This document shows positions 31,601-37,770 of a stretch of DNA of 43,472 nt, piece after piece. How positions within the stretch are numbered: position 1 is the first letter of the stretch; each line of letters begins with the position of its first letter. The DNA is from CAYGBM01 sp964348225 (lineage in GTDB: Bacteria; Patescibacteriota; Minisyncoccia; Minisyncoccales; CG1-02-41-26). Where the stretch lies: contig CAYGBM010000028.1 of NCBI GenBank assembly GCA_964348225.1, forward strand, positions 1 to 43,472. Reading direction: 5' to 3'. The notes below the pieces were generated by a model. The model did not search any database. It had not been told where the DNA came from and saw only the letters and a list, made by a program, of their open reading frames with translations. A program made the translations under genes and the position numbers.

Positions 31601-32963
31601 AACCTTCCACCTTGTAGCCCGTGCCGTCAGAAACAGAGACCCGGTCTCCGTCGCTAAACGAGTTGTCAGCGCCGCTGGCAGTGGTCAGGGTATCCTCTGT
31701 TGCGCCGTCGGAAATGGCAGAAACCGACTTTCCGCGGTGTTGATATACCGCGCTCGTGGAGCTGTCGCTGTAAGTGCCGAGCCAGACCGTGTCTGGGGTT
31801 ACAGTGAAGGTGTCTGTTGAGCCGTCCCCAGAATTGTAAAGCGCCGCCACCTCACTAGCTGTCAGGGGCCTATTAAGTATCCTGCCCGCGATCGTGCCGT
31901 TGAAGTGCCTTGTAGTACTCCAAGCTCCTATCTGAAAAGTTGACTGCACCGTCTCCATATCACCCAATGCATTAGAGTTCCCACCAACACGACTACCATC
32001 AATATATAAAGTCAGATAATCAGTGCCATTCGTTACATCATTTATATCCCAAACAGCCGCAATATGGTACCACGTACCTGGCGTCCAAGAAACTGTAGCA
32101 AAGATATAACCCCCAGTACCTCCGCCTGCATAGTCAAGCGTGAGATCGGCAGTCGTATCGTTTTCATACAGCTTAAGATAATTAGTGCTGTCATTTCGGC
32201 TTTGAAATATGTAATGGTCTACCCCATCATTAACATCAAAATTCGGACGCACCCAGAACTCCAGCGTGCCTTGGTTGGGGTTAAAGTTTTCATAGACAAC
32301 GTTGGTAGCGTCGGGCGTGGCTTGGGAGCCGCGCGAGTATTGCAGATTGTCGGATTGGGTAATCAAAATGCCTTTCTCACTGGTCAAATTGGTAGGGGTC
32401 AGACCCCTATACCCGAATGCTTCGGTGAAGGACACGCTGGCGTCGCCCGTCAGTTGCCCATCCGCAGGTTCTCTAAAAAGCCACCCTTGAGCGCCGCCGT
32501 CCGGGGTCTGACCTTGGTCCTGCACTGTGTACCACGTGCTATTGGCATAAGCGCGGAAACGGGGCATACCTTGGATAATGTCTAAGGCATAAGCTGAGTC
32601 TTTTTTAATTAAGCTTGAGGTTGCATTAAAGGTATTGGGACGTATCCAGGTTTCAAGGGTTAGTCCTTCTGTTGCATCTAAAGAAGTGTTATCTGATATT
32701 GTGATGTAATCACCAGAACCATCAAAATACAGGCATTTACCTATTTTGCAGCTTTCTTCTGTTCTCCAACTAGCGCCTGTGATTGTACCATGATTAGTGT
32801 TTGCACTTGCATCATAAGTGGTTGAGCCATAACCTTCATCTAAAGGATACCAAGCAACAGGTTCACTGCCTCGGTTACTTACTGCCCGAACAACTAAAAA
32901 CCCGCTTGTGATGATAACAAGAGCAAGGAGGATGAATAATAGTTTTTTGATAAACGATTTCAT
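25620..32963 (-). CDS. Giant secreted multi-LamG (concanavalin-like) protein, 2447 aa
   Basis: A signal peptide (MKSFIKKLLFILLALVIITS) is followed by about nine LamG/concanavalin-like jelly-roll domains, starting near residues 35 (incomplete), 224, 500, 1006, 1190 (half), 1296, 1528, 1743, 1993 and 2209. Typical units contain PVAHWKFDE, FDGVDDYV, AWI or AWV, WHHV, YVDG, and IDDVRIYNYARTPAQI. Two carbohydrate-binding-type modules (LLQDPGFENGG, NLIDNPGMEGT) occupy about 700-1000. No enzymatic or sortase motif is seen, and the chain ends at GPPTGLP. The likely role is surface adhesion or glycan binding. A REP-like palindrome is translated near residue 188 within the broken first domain. The stop abuts REP hairpin C. 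Confidence 0.88.
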   Translation of the reverse strand: MKSFIKKLLFILLALVIITSGFLVVRAVSNRGSEPVAWYPLDEGYGSTTYDASANTNHGTITGASWRTEESCKIGKCLYFDGSGDYITISDNTSLDATEGLTLETWIRPNTFNATSSLIKKDSAYALDIIQGMPRFRAYANSTWYTVQDQGQTPDGGAQGWLFREPADGQLTGDASVSFTEAFGYRGLTPTNLTSEKGILITQSDNLQYSRGSQATPDATNVVYENFNPNQGTLEFWVRPNFDVNDGVDHYIFQSRNDSTNYLKLYENDTTADLTLDYAGGGTGGYIFATVSWTPGTWYHIAAVWDINDVTNGTDYLTLYIDGSRVGGNSNALGDMETVQSTFQIGAWSTTRHFNGTIAGRILNRPLTASEVAALYNSGDGSTDTFTVTPDTVWLGTYSDSSTSAVYQHRGKSVSAISDGATEDTLTTASGADNSFSDGDRVSVSDGTGYKVEGCIDGDPVSTSLDVDNCSGADAGTVENVGVNLDLDDSYYAEAANNTIHDITTEDISISAWVKVDVSTDYSYTITKYSGGSNGYFLNASKSAGGMYGFFRDADLDTYEIVGNTDIRDNKWHHIVVIFDRDNAANCKVFLDGIDDTVTRSGTLANVDSLTNAGKLRLSLVHDGQVRDVKLYYAADAHWSDAEILYQATHPFDYSASAGTMTDYWRGDDGTGTTVSGNVNDLTLTNAAAWSQEAFVSKNLLQDPGFENGGIGGWNTHTGNATTTKDTSVVKFDNQSLKIQNTTAGVQGTASTTITTASGEDYVFNGWFRTPSTPATSTTLVNIGASSSDSFLINNVTTTGAYIKAETWYEVDFTFDAGGATPTTIELGSGSTTTDEAGYWDQISILPNLIDNPGMEGTKQGTDPYWPAGNWVNGALEAGEGDVVAAAAHSGSVGMKFISSDTLEPIYQNISLSTNTYYTFSAWLKGDTGGESVKLRAAHFGDNSETTFSLTTSWKKYSLTFNPGSSDAFGQVHIVAGVADQTFYADDASLVQLDTVAASTATPSTEANSFGTGKWGDSNGAFLVDGGDTLTYPTSGNIDASQGTIAMWVKPNGWDGDDGLNRYLFDTDADRILMFKGSASSFIFYPNNTDSSDRYIVGSSALDSSSFGANTWHHIAVTWDQSADSLLMYLDGSSHSVTQNGTSWTVPDYGTNLYLGTRNNGSFPGDIFFDDIRIYDTVLDSSDILDLYNSTFRNVINENEWSHLSGVYDSTSQHIQIYVNGILKNTTDVGGSYNLNNSSNNLIIGEGLTGYMDDIRVYDEARSASQVKADFTGKQTPRGASGRSVTVGESADSSEGLIAHWKFDETALNSCGTNQDACDATGNLNHLSAIADAAPTTTAKYGYAATFDGTGDYYCSDPDDDGACEDDDDLDMGTSDFTIEAWVKTSSSAQHNGIVSKWSGSGTQNSYRLVMRDEASFGGAAGRLSFVIYDDGGAGDYVYTTKTVNDGNWHHVVATRDDNNMYIYIDGALSNANDDTSSVDLANTTQLSIGYGYSSGWPFTGQIDDVKIYNVARSASQIRKDYETGPPPVAHWRFDENVGQTAYDTSENSNDGTLTNMDTANSWVSGQYGSALSFDGVDDYVDVASVDFKTQSFSAEAWIKTTDTSAMPVSYQNTSGYYGWYILFTGAVVRGAVVASNGALLASVDATVTVTDDVWHYVSLTDDGSTIKLYVDGVEINSGSSATKVWDTTMHFYAGAQRPEHASPLYWLDGTIDDVRIYNYARTQKQILEDMNAGHPAVGSPVGSYVGHWSFDEMAGDTAYDMSISQNNGTLLGEMATSSATNSGWQNECKFSGCLAFDGADDYVDLGTINTGIGTGDYAVSMWFKASSEDTLTLISFADNSPSMYAEYVTDNNVGIFSEEDTVYGGDGYEYTDITWLDNSWNHAVFVRESGVVYVYLNGIKSGLSIADDETSIDNVAVNIGRRINDNDRYFDGLIDEVRIYPFALTPAEVKQEYNRGATLQLGSVSTEADGTTASQAASREYCIPGDTSTCLPPVAHWKFDEKTGQYANDISTSTNTGTLGSSAGADASDPVWKSAASCHSGACLSFDGVDDYVNCGTNTILDLTGDLTIEAWIYPEGWGDGNYGRIFERGGPSKGYSLLLRNGGGEEGLWFAALGGDNAYSNNSVISLNSWQHAAVTRLGASVTFYVDGVNSGSGTVSSISSGGSISALIGDEYGLARSFNGLIDDVRIYNYARTPAQIAWDYNRGKPIAHYKMDEGQDTETTCDATGSVVYDYSYGCTQQGTCNHGFLNNATGSQATTWSEGKYGCSLDFDGVDDYVQISNDSTISFTGTSFFSVCAWVNLDDTSSNDWILNKQVDVRNEFAYGFLLYSGKLAFSTGRQGTGANIKTADNAANTDQWYHMCGVFNATHLRLYVDGVIQGDPLADVYNGNAQTSSLFFGQMYNNTLRLDGTIDDVRIYNYTLTPLQVKLLYNEGAAVRFGPPTGLP
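32393..32409. repeat. GGGGTCAGACCCC palindrome translated inside the LamG giant
   Basis: TAGGGGTC-A-GACCCCTA is an 8-bp perfect inverted repeat sharing 15 exact nucleotides with the trxB-leader palindrome (18778-18792). It is read in frame as RGLTPTN, in the irregular joint between the first, broken LamG unit and the second. Confidence 0.85.
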
Positions 32964-32968
32964 TGCGT

Positions 32969-33123
32969 TAATTTCTAATTTCTAATTTTCAATTTCTAAA
33001 AAATTTTCAATGATTCAATTCTTCAAACAGCTAATCTTTTGCTTTTAAGTCTTGTTATCTCGGTGTTTAAAAAATCGAGAAATTGGAAATTGTTTGAAAA
33101 TTAGAAATTGAAAATTGAAAATT
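32969..33123. repeat. Gene-less derivative of the four-helix-bundle element (MITE-like)
   Basis: The left part (to about 33030) carries TTCAATTTCTAAAAAATT and TTCAATGATTCAATTC, nearly identical to the left end of the element at 37317-37768. The right part (33081-33123) is identical over 43 nt to 37726-37768. The ends are imperfect inverted repeats of each other. Only about 50 unrelated bases lie between them, with no gene. It fills the whole gap between the two LamG genes, and its right end forms the TGA stop of the downstream-lying LamG gene. Confidence 0.8.
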
Positions 33124-36100
33124 CACTTAAAGTGCATTGCTTTCCCGGCATTATATTCTTTTAAGATTTGGTCAGGGGTTAGGGCATAGTTGTATATTTT
33201 GACGTCGTCGATGAGACCGTCCCACCATCCGTTGCTTTCGTCCAAATAAGCACCTATACGAATGGGACCAGAGGATATTGAATTTAAATTTGCAACCACT
33301 GAGTTAACATAGTCGCCATTAACGTATAACCTAACCCTGGTTCCGTCATACAAAGCGACAACATGATACCATACACCTACAGATATTGTATTGGAATCAA
33401 CTAATTCTTGACCATTATTGTAGTAAACTGTAAGCTGCCCTGCTTTTAACACCAGAGTAAAATCTTGATCACCTCCAGGCACTATAATCCTACGGTAGAA
33501 TGCACCATCATTCGAAGTTACATCGGAATTAATCCAAACACTTAAAGTTATAGGGGCATTAGCAGAATTAGAAAAATTTCCTGCAGTTTTTACATAATCA
33601 TCACTGCCATCAAACGCCAAAGCAGAGCCGTGTTTGCCGGTAGTCCAGCCAGAGTTTTGGGCTGTGGAGGTGGCCATTTCGCCGTACAGGGTGCCGTCGT
33701 TGTCATTAGCCGTAGCGTCAAAGGCGGTTTTGCCCGAGCCCTCGTTGAATTTCCAATGCGCTACCGGCCCGCCACGATTATAGTGGTAGCGGATTTCCTC
33801 TGACGAGAGCGCCCGGTTGTAGATGCGGACTTCGTCGATTTTGCCGTTAACTTGCCTATTGAGGTCTGGTTGTCGAGAAATGCGAAAGGTGCTGATACCT
33901 TGTATGTCTGTTGTTGTAGCATCTCTGTCTGCTTCAACTCCATCAACATATAAAATCAGATTGTTCTTATCATAAGTACAAACAACATGATACCATTGGT
34001 TTAAATTAGGAATCACTTCTCCGCCTCGTCCTGCTCTTATTACCGCTGGATAATTCAGATTACATTCATAACCGGTCGTTTGTAAATTTGCTCCTCCCAT
34101 CATATTATTTCCAAACCTAATAATTTCTTGGTGAGATGGAGAAAAAGATGTGTGTTTAACCCAAGCCATTGTGGTAATTCCTTGCCAGGTGGTTTCATCT
34201 CCAGATGCAACACCATCTGCATTCACATAATCATCAGTCCCGTCGAAGGACAGGGCGGTGCCGCCGGTGCGGCCGCCGGAGAACGGGGTGATGCCGGTGG
34301 TCCAAGGCGTGCCCGTGGCCATATACGTGAGCGTGCCATCGTTTGAATTGCCACTTTGGTCGTTGGCAGTGGTGCCTGTGCCTTCTTCAAAGTCCCAGTA
34401 GCCAACTAAGCCATAGTCAACGCACGACCCTGGGTCCTCTACACAGGTGGTATTCGGCCCAAAATGGGCTGAAACATACTTGGAATTAACATACATCTGC
34501 CAAATCTCGTCCGCTGTCAACGCCCGGTTGTAAATACGAATCTCATCAATCTGACCATTAAAATATTGCCCCCCTCCTCCCATCCAAATAGTCCCAAGAC
34601 TTAAGTCTTCCTCAGTGCCTATATCTTTAATACTTCCATAGGTAGCTATGCTGCCTGATTGCACCCCATCAATGTAAACCTTCGCTACACCGTTGTCAGC
34701 TACACCTACAACATAAATCCATTTATTAGCCACAATACTATTTGCTACGGACTCAGCGACTTGAACGCCTGTACCTGTATCATAAACGGCGAATTTTATG
34801 TCATTAGTGTCCGACTCTATTTTCAAGACGTATTGAGAATTACTCACATCCCACCATCTGCCTACTATGCCTGTATCAGATGAAAGCGAGTCAGTTTTGA
34901 TCCAGGCACTTATCGTAAAACTCTGATTTGCTCCTTTGAAATCTAGGATTGATTTATAGTCCACGTTGACGTAATCGTTGATACCGTCAAAGTCCATGGC
35001 CGGGCCGAGTTTGCCGGGCGCCCATTTAGGGCCAGACGTTAAAATGCCATTATTTTCATTACCGCTTTTATCCTGAGCCACGGTTCCTGAACCGTCGTCA
35101 AAGGACCAGTGGCCGACCAAGGAAGAGTCATCATCCCAGGCAAAAATGGGCTCTGTCTTAGTCGGGCTAGTCCGGTTATAAAGATAGCGGACTTCCTCTA
35201 CTGATAACGCCCGATTGTAGATACGGACATCGTCAACGAGGCCGTCGAATGGAACTTTACCAGCACCGCCATTTGAACGTTGTCCGATTTCAAAAGCTCC
35301 ATCATTAGCCAACGTAGAATTTGTAGTATCGACAACAGGAGCTCTATCAGACATACCGTCTATATAAAGGTACAAATTATTCCCAGCATCTCTTACGCTA
35401 ACAACATGATGCCACTTACCATCATTTACAATATTAGTACTGTTCATTTCAGGATTATTCGCATTTACATCCTTCAGTTTCACTCTCAATTTGCTACTAA
35501 AGACTCCGAAGTAATAGTAAATACTTGCGGCACTATTGATTTTTTGAACAACATATCCATTAGTATTTGTGGTTTTAACCCAAGCTGAAATCGTAAAATC
35601 ATCACTCTGCCCAAAATCTAATACATCTCCCATATCCACATAATCATCAGTGCCGTCAAAGTCCATAGCGCCTTTGCCCGAGACAAAAGCGTCGCTGGGC
35701 AAGTCAGAGGCAGTTGCCCACTTAGGGCCATTGGTTGAAGTGCCATTGTTGGAATTACCGCTCTGGTCATTAACAATAATGCCTTCGCCCTCTTCAAAGT
35801 CCCAATACCCAACCAGGCCCTCGGTGATGCAACTGCCCGGGTCTTCCGCGCAATTCGTCTTAGGCCCAAAGTGCGCTGCCAGCCCGGCATTGTAGTCCTC
35901 CTGTATCTGCGCCGGGCTCCGGGCATAGTTGTATATTTTGACGTCGTCTATTAGGCCGTTGAACTTATTGTGAGCACCATCCGACCTCCAGCCAATTCTT
36001 AAAACATGGGCACCGTAACTTGTAGCCGCGGTATCTGATATTAAACCATCTTCCACACCGTTCAACCAAACTTTCCTTGTTATACCATCCCAGGTACCAG

Positions 36101-37310
36101 CAACATGAATCCATTGATTAAGAGGAACGGTCGATCGGCCAGTTAGCCAAGTACCTGGTCCTTGGTGCCATAAATTTACTTTTTGCGCACCAACAGTCAA
36201 GTAATAACTCCAGGGATTATCGCCTTTCGATACGATCGTCTGTTGGTTCACATCGGCCCCCGCTGTCTGCGAATAAATCCATGCTGAGATTGTAAAATAG
36301 TTTGGTTCTAATGAAGTACTATCTGGTACCTCCACATAATCATCACTTCCATCAAAAGCCAAAGCGCTGCCGTGTTTGCCGGTGGTCCAGCCAGAGTTTT
36401 GGGCAGTGGACGTGGCCATTTCGCCATACAGGGAGCCGTCGTTGTCGTTGGCTGTGGCGTCGTGAGCGGTTTTGCCTGAACCCTCGTTGAAAGACCAGTG
36501 CGCCACTGGCCCGCCTCTATTGTAGTGGTAGCGGATTTCCTCTGACGAGAGCGCCCTGTTGTAGATGCGGACTTCATCGATGGAGCCATCAAAATATGCC
36601 TCTTCTCCTGTTTTCTTCCTATACCCTATATACAGAGTAGCCGTATCAACCAAAGAACCAATGTTAGTAAAGGGTTCTTGTTCAACTACGCCGTCAACAT
36701 AAAAATTTGCAATTTCAGCACTCCTATCTACTGAAACAGCAACATGATGCCAATTACCATCATCTAAAGAAAATGAAAGAGTATATTCATTTATTGTAGT
36801 CCCGCCGTCGTATGCAAGAAAGCGAAGGTTGCCAGCACTGTCAACCCGAAAGAGCCATCCGCCTAAGTTATCATACTTATCTACAATCGTTTGAGCATTA
36901 GCTGCACTAGTTTTAACCCAAGCGGAAATTGTGATATCGCTCGTCCCTGGATCTAAACTATCATCATCAGCCACTTGAACATAATCATCAACGCCGTCGA
37001 AGTCCAGGGCGGTGCCGCCGGGCCGGCCGCCGGAGAACGGCACAATGCCCGTGGTCCAAGGCGTGCCTGTGGCCATATAGGTTAAGGTTCCGTTATTGCT
37101 GTTGCCGCTGCGGTCGTTGACCGTAGCCCCTGTGCCCTCTTCAAAATCCCAAAAACCAACCAAGCCATAGTCAACGCACGAGCCCGGGTCCTGGGTGCAA
37201 TTCACTCCAGTATCGCCATCGTCTCCTCCAGCTATAACAAAAACAATACCAGTTGTGATGATTGCCAGGGCGAGGGTGATGAATAATGATTTTTTGAGAA
37301 AAGAATTCAT
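33123..37310 (-). CDS. Secreted six-LamG-domain surface protein, 1395 aa
   Basis: The signal peptide MNSFLKKSLFITLALAIITT uses the ATG at 37308-37310; the longer frame would need TTG. Six LamG-type units start near residues 50, 267, 498, 730, 968 and 1183. Units 1, 3 and 5 begin with a Cys-containing CxxDPGSC segment followed by LVGYWDFEEG, and units 2 and 6 with PVAHWKFNEGSGKT. Each unit ends in IDEVRIYNRALSSEEI or a similar segment. The 1-2 and 5-6 pairs are recent duplicates at the DNA level, mostly at the unit borders. It has no membrane anchor or catalytic motif and ends in TGA. It probably functions with the neighbouring LamG giant as an adhesin or surface layer. Confidence 0.88.
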   Translation of the reverse strand: MNSFLKKSLFITLALAIITTGIVFVIAGGDDGDTGVNCTQDPGSCVDYGLVGFWDFEEGTGATVNDRSGNSNNGTLTYMATGTPWTTGIVPFSGGRPGGTALDFDGVDDYVQVADDDSLDPGTSDITISAWVKTSAANAQTIVDKYDNLGGWLFRVDSAGNLRFLAYDGGTTINEYTLSFSLDDGNWHHVAVSVDRSAEIANFYVDGVVEQEPFTNIGSLVDTATLYIGYRKKTGEEAYFDGSIDEVRIYNRALSSEEIRYHYNRGGPVAHWSFNEGSGKTAHDATANDNDGSLYGEMATSTAQNSGWTTGKHGSALAFDGSDDYVEVPDSTSLEPNYFTISAWIYSQTAGADVNQQTIVSKGDNPWSYYLTVGAQKVNLWHQGPGTWLTGRSTVPLNQWIHVAGTWDGITRKVWLNGVEDGLISDTAATSYGAHVLRIGWRSDGAHNKFNGLIDDVKIYNYARSPAQIQEDYNAGLAAHFGPKTNCAEDPGSCITEGLVGYWDFEEGEGIIVNDQSGNSNNGTSTNGPKWATASDLPSDAFVSGKGAMDFDGTDDYVDMGDVLDFGQSDDFTISAWVKTTNTNGYVVQKINSAASIYYYFGVFSSKLRVKLKDVNANNPEMNSTNIVNDGKWHHVVSVRDAGNNLYLYIDGMSDRAPVVDTTNSTLANDGAFEIGQRSNGGAGKVPFDGLVDDVRIYNRALSVEEVRYLYNRTSPTKTEPIFAWDDDSSLVGHWSFDDGSGTVAQDKSGNENNGILTSGPKWAPGKLGPAMDFDGINDYVNVDYKSILDFKGANQSFTISAWIKTDSLSSDTGIVGRWWDVSNSQYVLKIESDTNDIKFAVYDTGTGVQVAESVANSIVANKWIYVVGVADNGVAKVYIDGVQSGSIATYGSIKDIGTEEDLSLGTIWMGGGGQYFNGQIDEIRIYNRALTADEIWQMYVNSKYVSAHFGPNTTCVEDPGSCVDYGLVGYWDFEEGTGTTANDQSGNSNDGTLTYMATGTPWTTGITPFSGGRTGGTALSFDGTDDYVNADGVASGDETTWQGITTMAWVKHTSFSPSHQEIIRFGNNMMGGANLQTTGYECNLNYPAVIRAGRGGEVIPNLNQWYHVVCTYDKNNLILYVDGVEADRDATTTDIQGISTFRISRQPDLNRQVNGKIDEVRIYNRALSSEEIRYHYNRGGPVAHWKFNEGSGKTAFDATANDNDGTLYGEMATSTAQNSGWTTGKHGSALAFDGSDDYVKTAGNFSNSANAPITLSVWINSDVTSNDGAFYRRIIVPGGDQDFTLVLKAGQLTVYYNNGQELVDSNTISVGVWYHVVALYDGTRVRLYVNGDYVNSVVANLNSISSGPIRIGAYLDESNGWWDGLIDDVKIYNYALTPDQILKEYNAGKAMHFK
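33601..33840. repeat. 240-bp LamG border repeat, copy 1 (pairs with 36343-36582)
   Basis: The stretch aligns without visible gaps to 36343-36582 and is nearly identical, including shared words such as GCGGATTTCCTCTGACGAGA. It spans the end of one LamG unit and the start of the next. The AT-rich cores that flank the two copies are dissimilar. Confidence 0.8.
34241..34438. repeat. 198-bp GC-rich LamG border repeat, copy 1 (pairs with 36995-37192)
   Basis: It aligns to 36995-37192 at a constant offset of 2754 bp, with shared words such as GTGGTCCAAGGCGTGCC and AGCCATAGTCAACGCACGA. It encodes the first strands of LamG unit 5, including the CVEDPGSCVDYGLVGYWDFE segment. Base composition is clearly more GC-rich than the adjoining cores. 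Confidence 0.8.
36343..36582. repeat. 240-bp LamG border repeat, copy 2
   Basis: This is the partner of 33601-33840, offset 2742 bp. It covers the junction of LamG units 1 and 2 of the 1395-aa protein. Confidence 0.8.
36995..37192. repeat. 198-bp GC-rich LamG border repeat, copy 2
   Basis: This is the partner of 34241-34438. It encodes the beginning of LamG unit 1 of the 1395-aa protein. Confidence 0.8.
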
Positions 37311-37316
37311 TGGGTT

Positions 37317-37768
37317 AATTTTCAATTTCTAATTTTCAATTTCTAAACAATTTTCAATGATTTAATTCTTCAAACTAGTTGAAATCTTATTAAATATAAG
37401 GGTTAACTCATGAGCTTCTTTCCATAATTTTCTTAAAGGAGGTTTTATTTCTGGATTTGACTTGGCTAAGAGCTCAATCCAATACTTAGCTTCCTGAATC
37501 TCTTTTCTACAAAGAAATATCTTGTTCCTGAAATCTCTTTTAGAGCTGGCAGCGTTAGCTTCGTTATAATTTGCCCCTACGCTAGTTGCTGACCTGATAA
37601 GCTGAGAAATTAAGCCTTTATTAACAATGTCTTTTTTAGCTTTAGATAATAGCTCAATAATGTCTTTACTAAACTGTTTTGTTCTTTCTTCTAAGTCGTA
37701 CTGCATAATGTTTGAGACATTGAAAAATTGGAAATTGTTTGAAAATTAGAAATTGAAAATTGAAAATT
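37317..37768. mobile_element. Putative mobile element: four-helix-bundle gene in AT-rich inverted repeats
   Basis: The left end (about 37317-37375) and right end (about 37726-37768) are imperfect inverted repeats built from AATTTTCAATTTCTAATT-like units. Between them lies a single gene for a four-helix-bundle (23S-intervening-sequence-type) protein. The same two ends without the gene occur at 32969-33123, which shows that the ends are a unit that can be present with or without the gene. The element exactly fills the space between the fiber-like gene and the six-LamG gene. Confidence 0.7.
37362..37706 (-). CDS. Four-helix-bundle protein (23S rRNA-intervening-sequence / Avd-like family)
   Basis: This 114-aa all-helical protein matches the pattern of the TIGR02436/IVS family: DLEERTKQFSKDIIELL, then LISQLIRSATSVGANYNEANAASSKRDFRNKIFLCRKEIQEAKYWIELL. 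The SVGANYxEA segment and the R/K-rich third helix are characteristic. Such proteins form pentameric, positively charged barrels related to the Avd accessory protein of diversity-generating retroelements. No reverse transcriptase or template repeat is present here, and no 23S rRNA gene is nearby. It lies inside AT-rich inverted repeats, which suggests a selfish or mobile unit. Its biochemical function is unknown. Confidence 0.88.
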   Translation of the reverse strand: MQYDLEERTKQFSKDIIELLSKAKKDIVNKGLISQLIRSATSVGANYNEANAASSKRDFRNKIFLCRKEIQEAKYWIELLAKSNPEIKPPLRKLWKEAHELTLIFNKISTSLKN

Positions 37769-37770
37769 TA

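Noticed and set aside
26908..32585. Several plus- and minus-strand open frames of 60-170 codons within the LamG giant gene
   Set aside because: They overlap the convincing LamG frame, have no homology that I recognise, and arise from the GC-rich border segments, which lack stops in other frames.
37317..37768. Diversity-generating retroelement suggested by the Avd-like four-helix protein and variable surface genes
   Set aside because: No reverse transcriptase, template repeat or variable repeat with adenine-biased differences is visible in the window.
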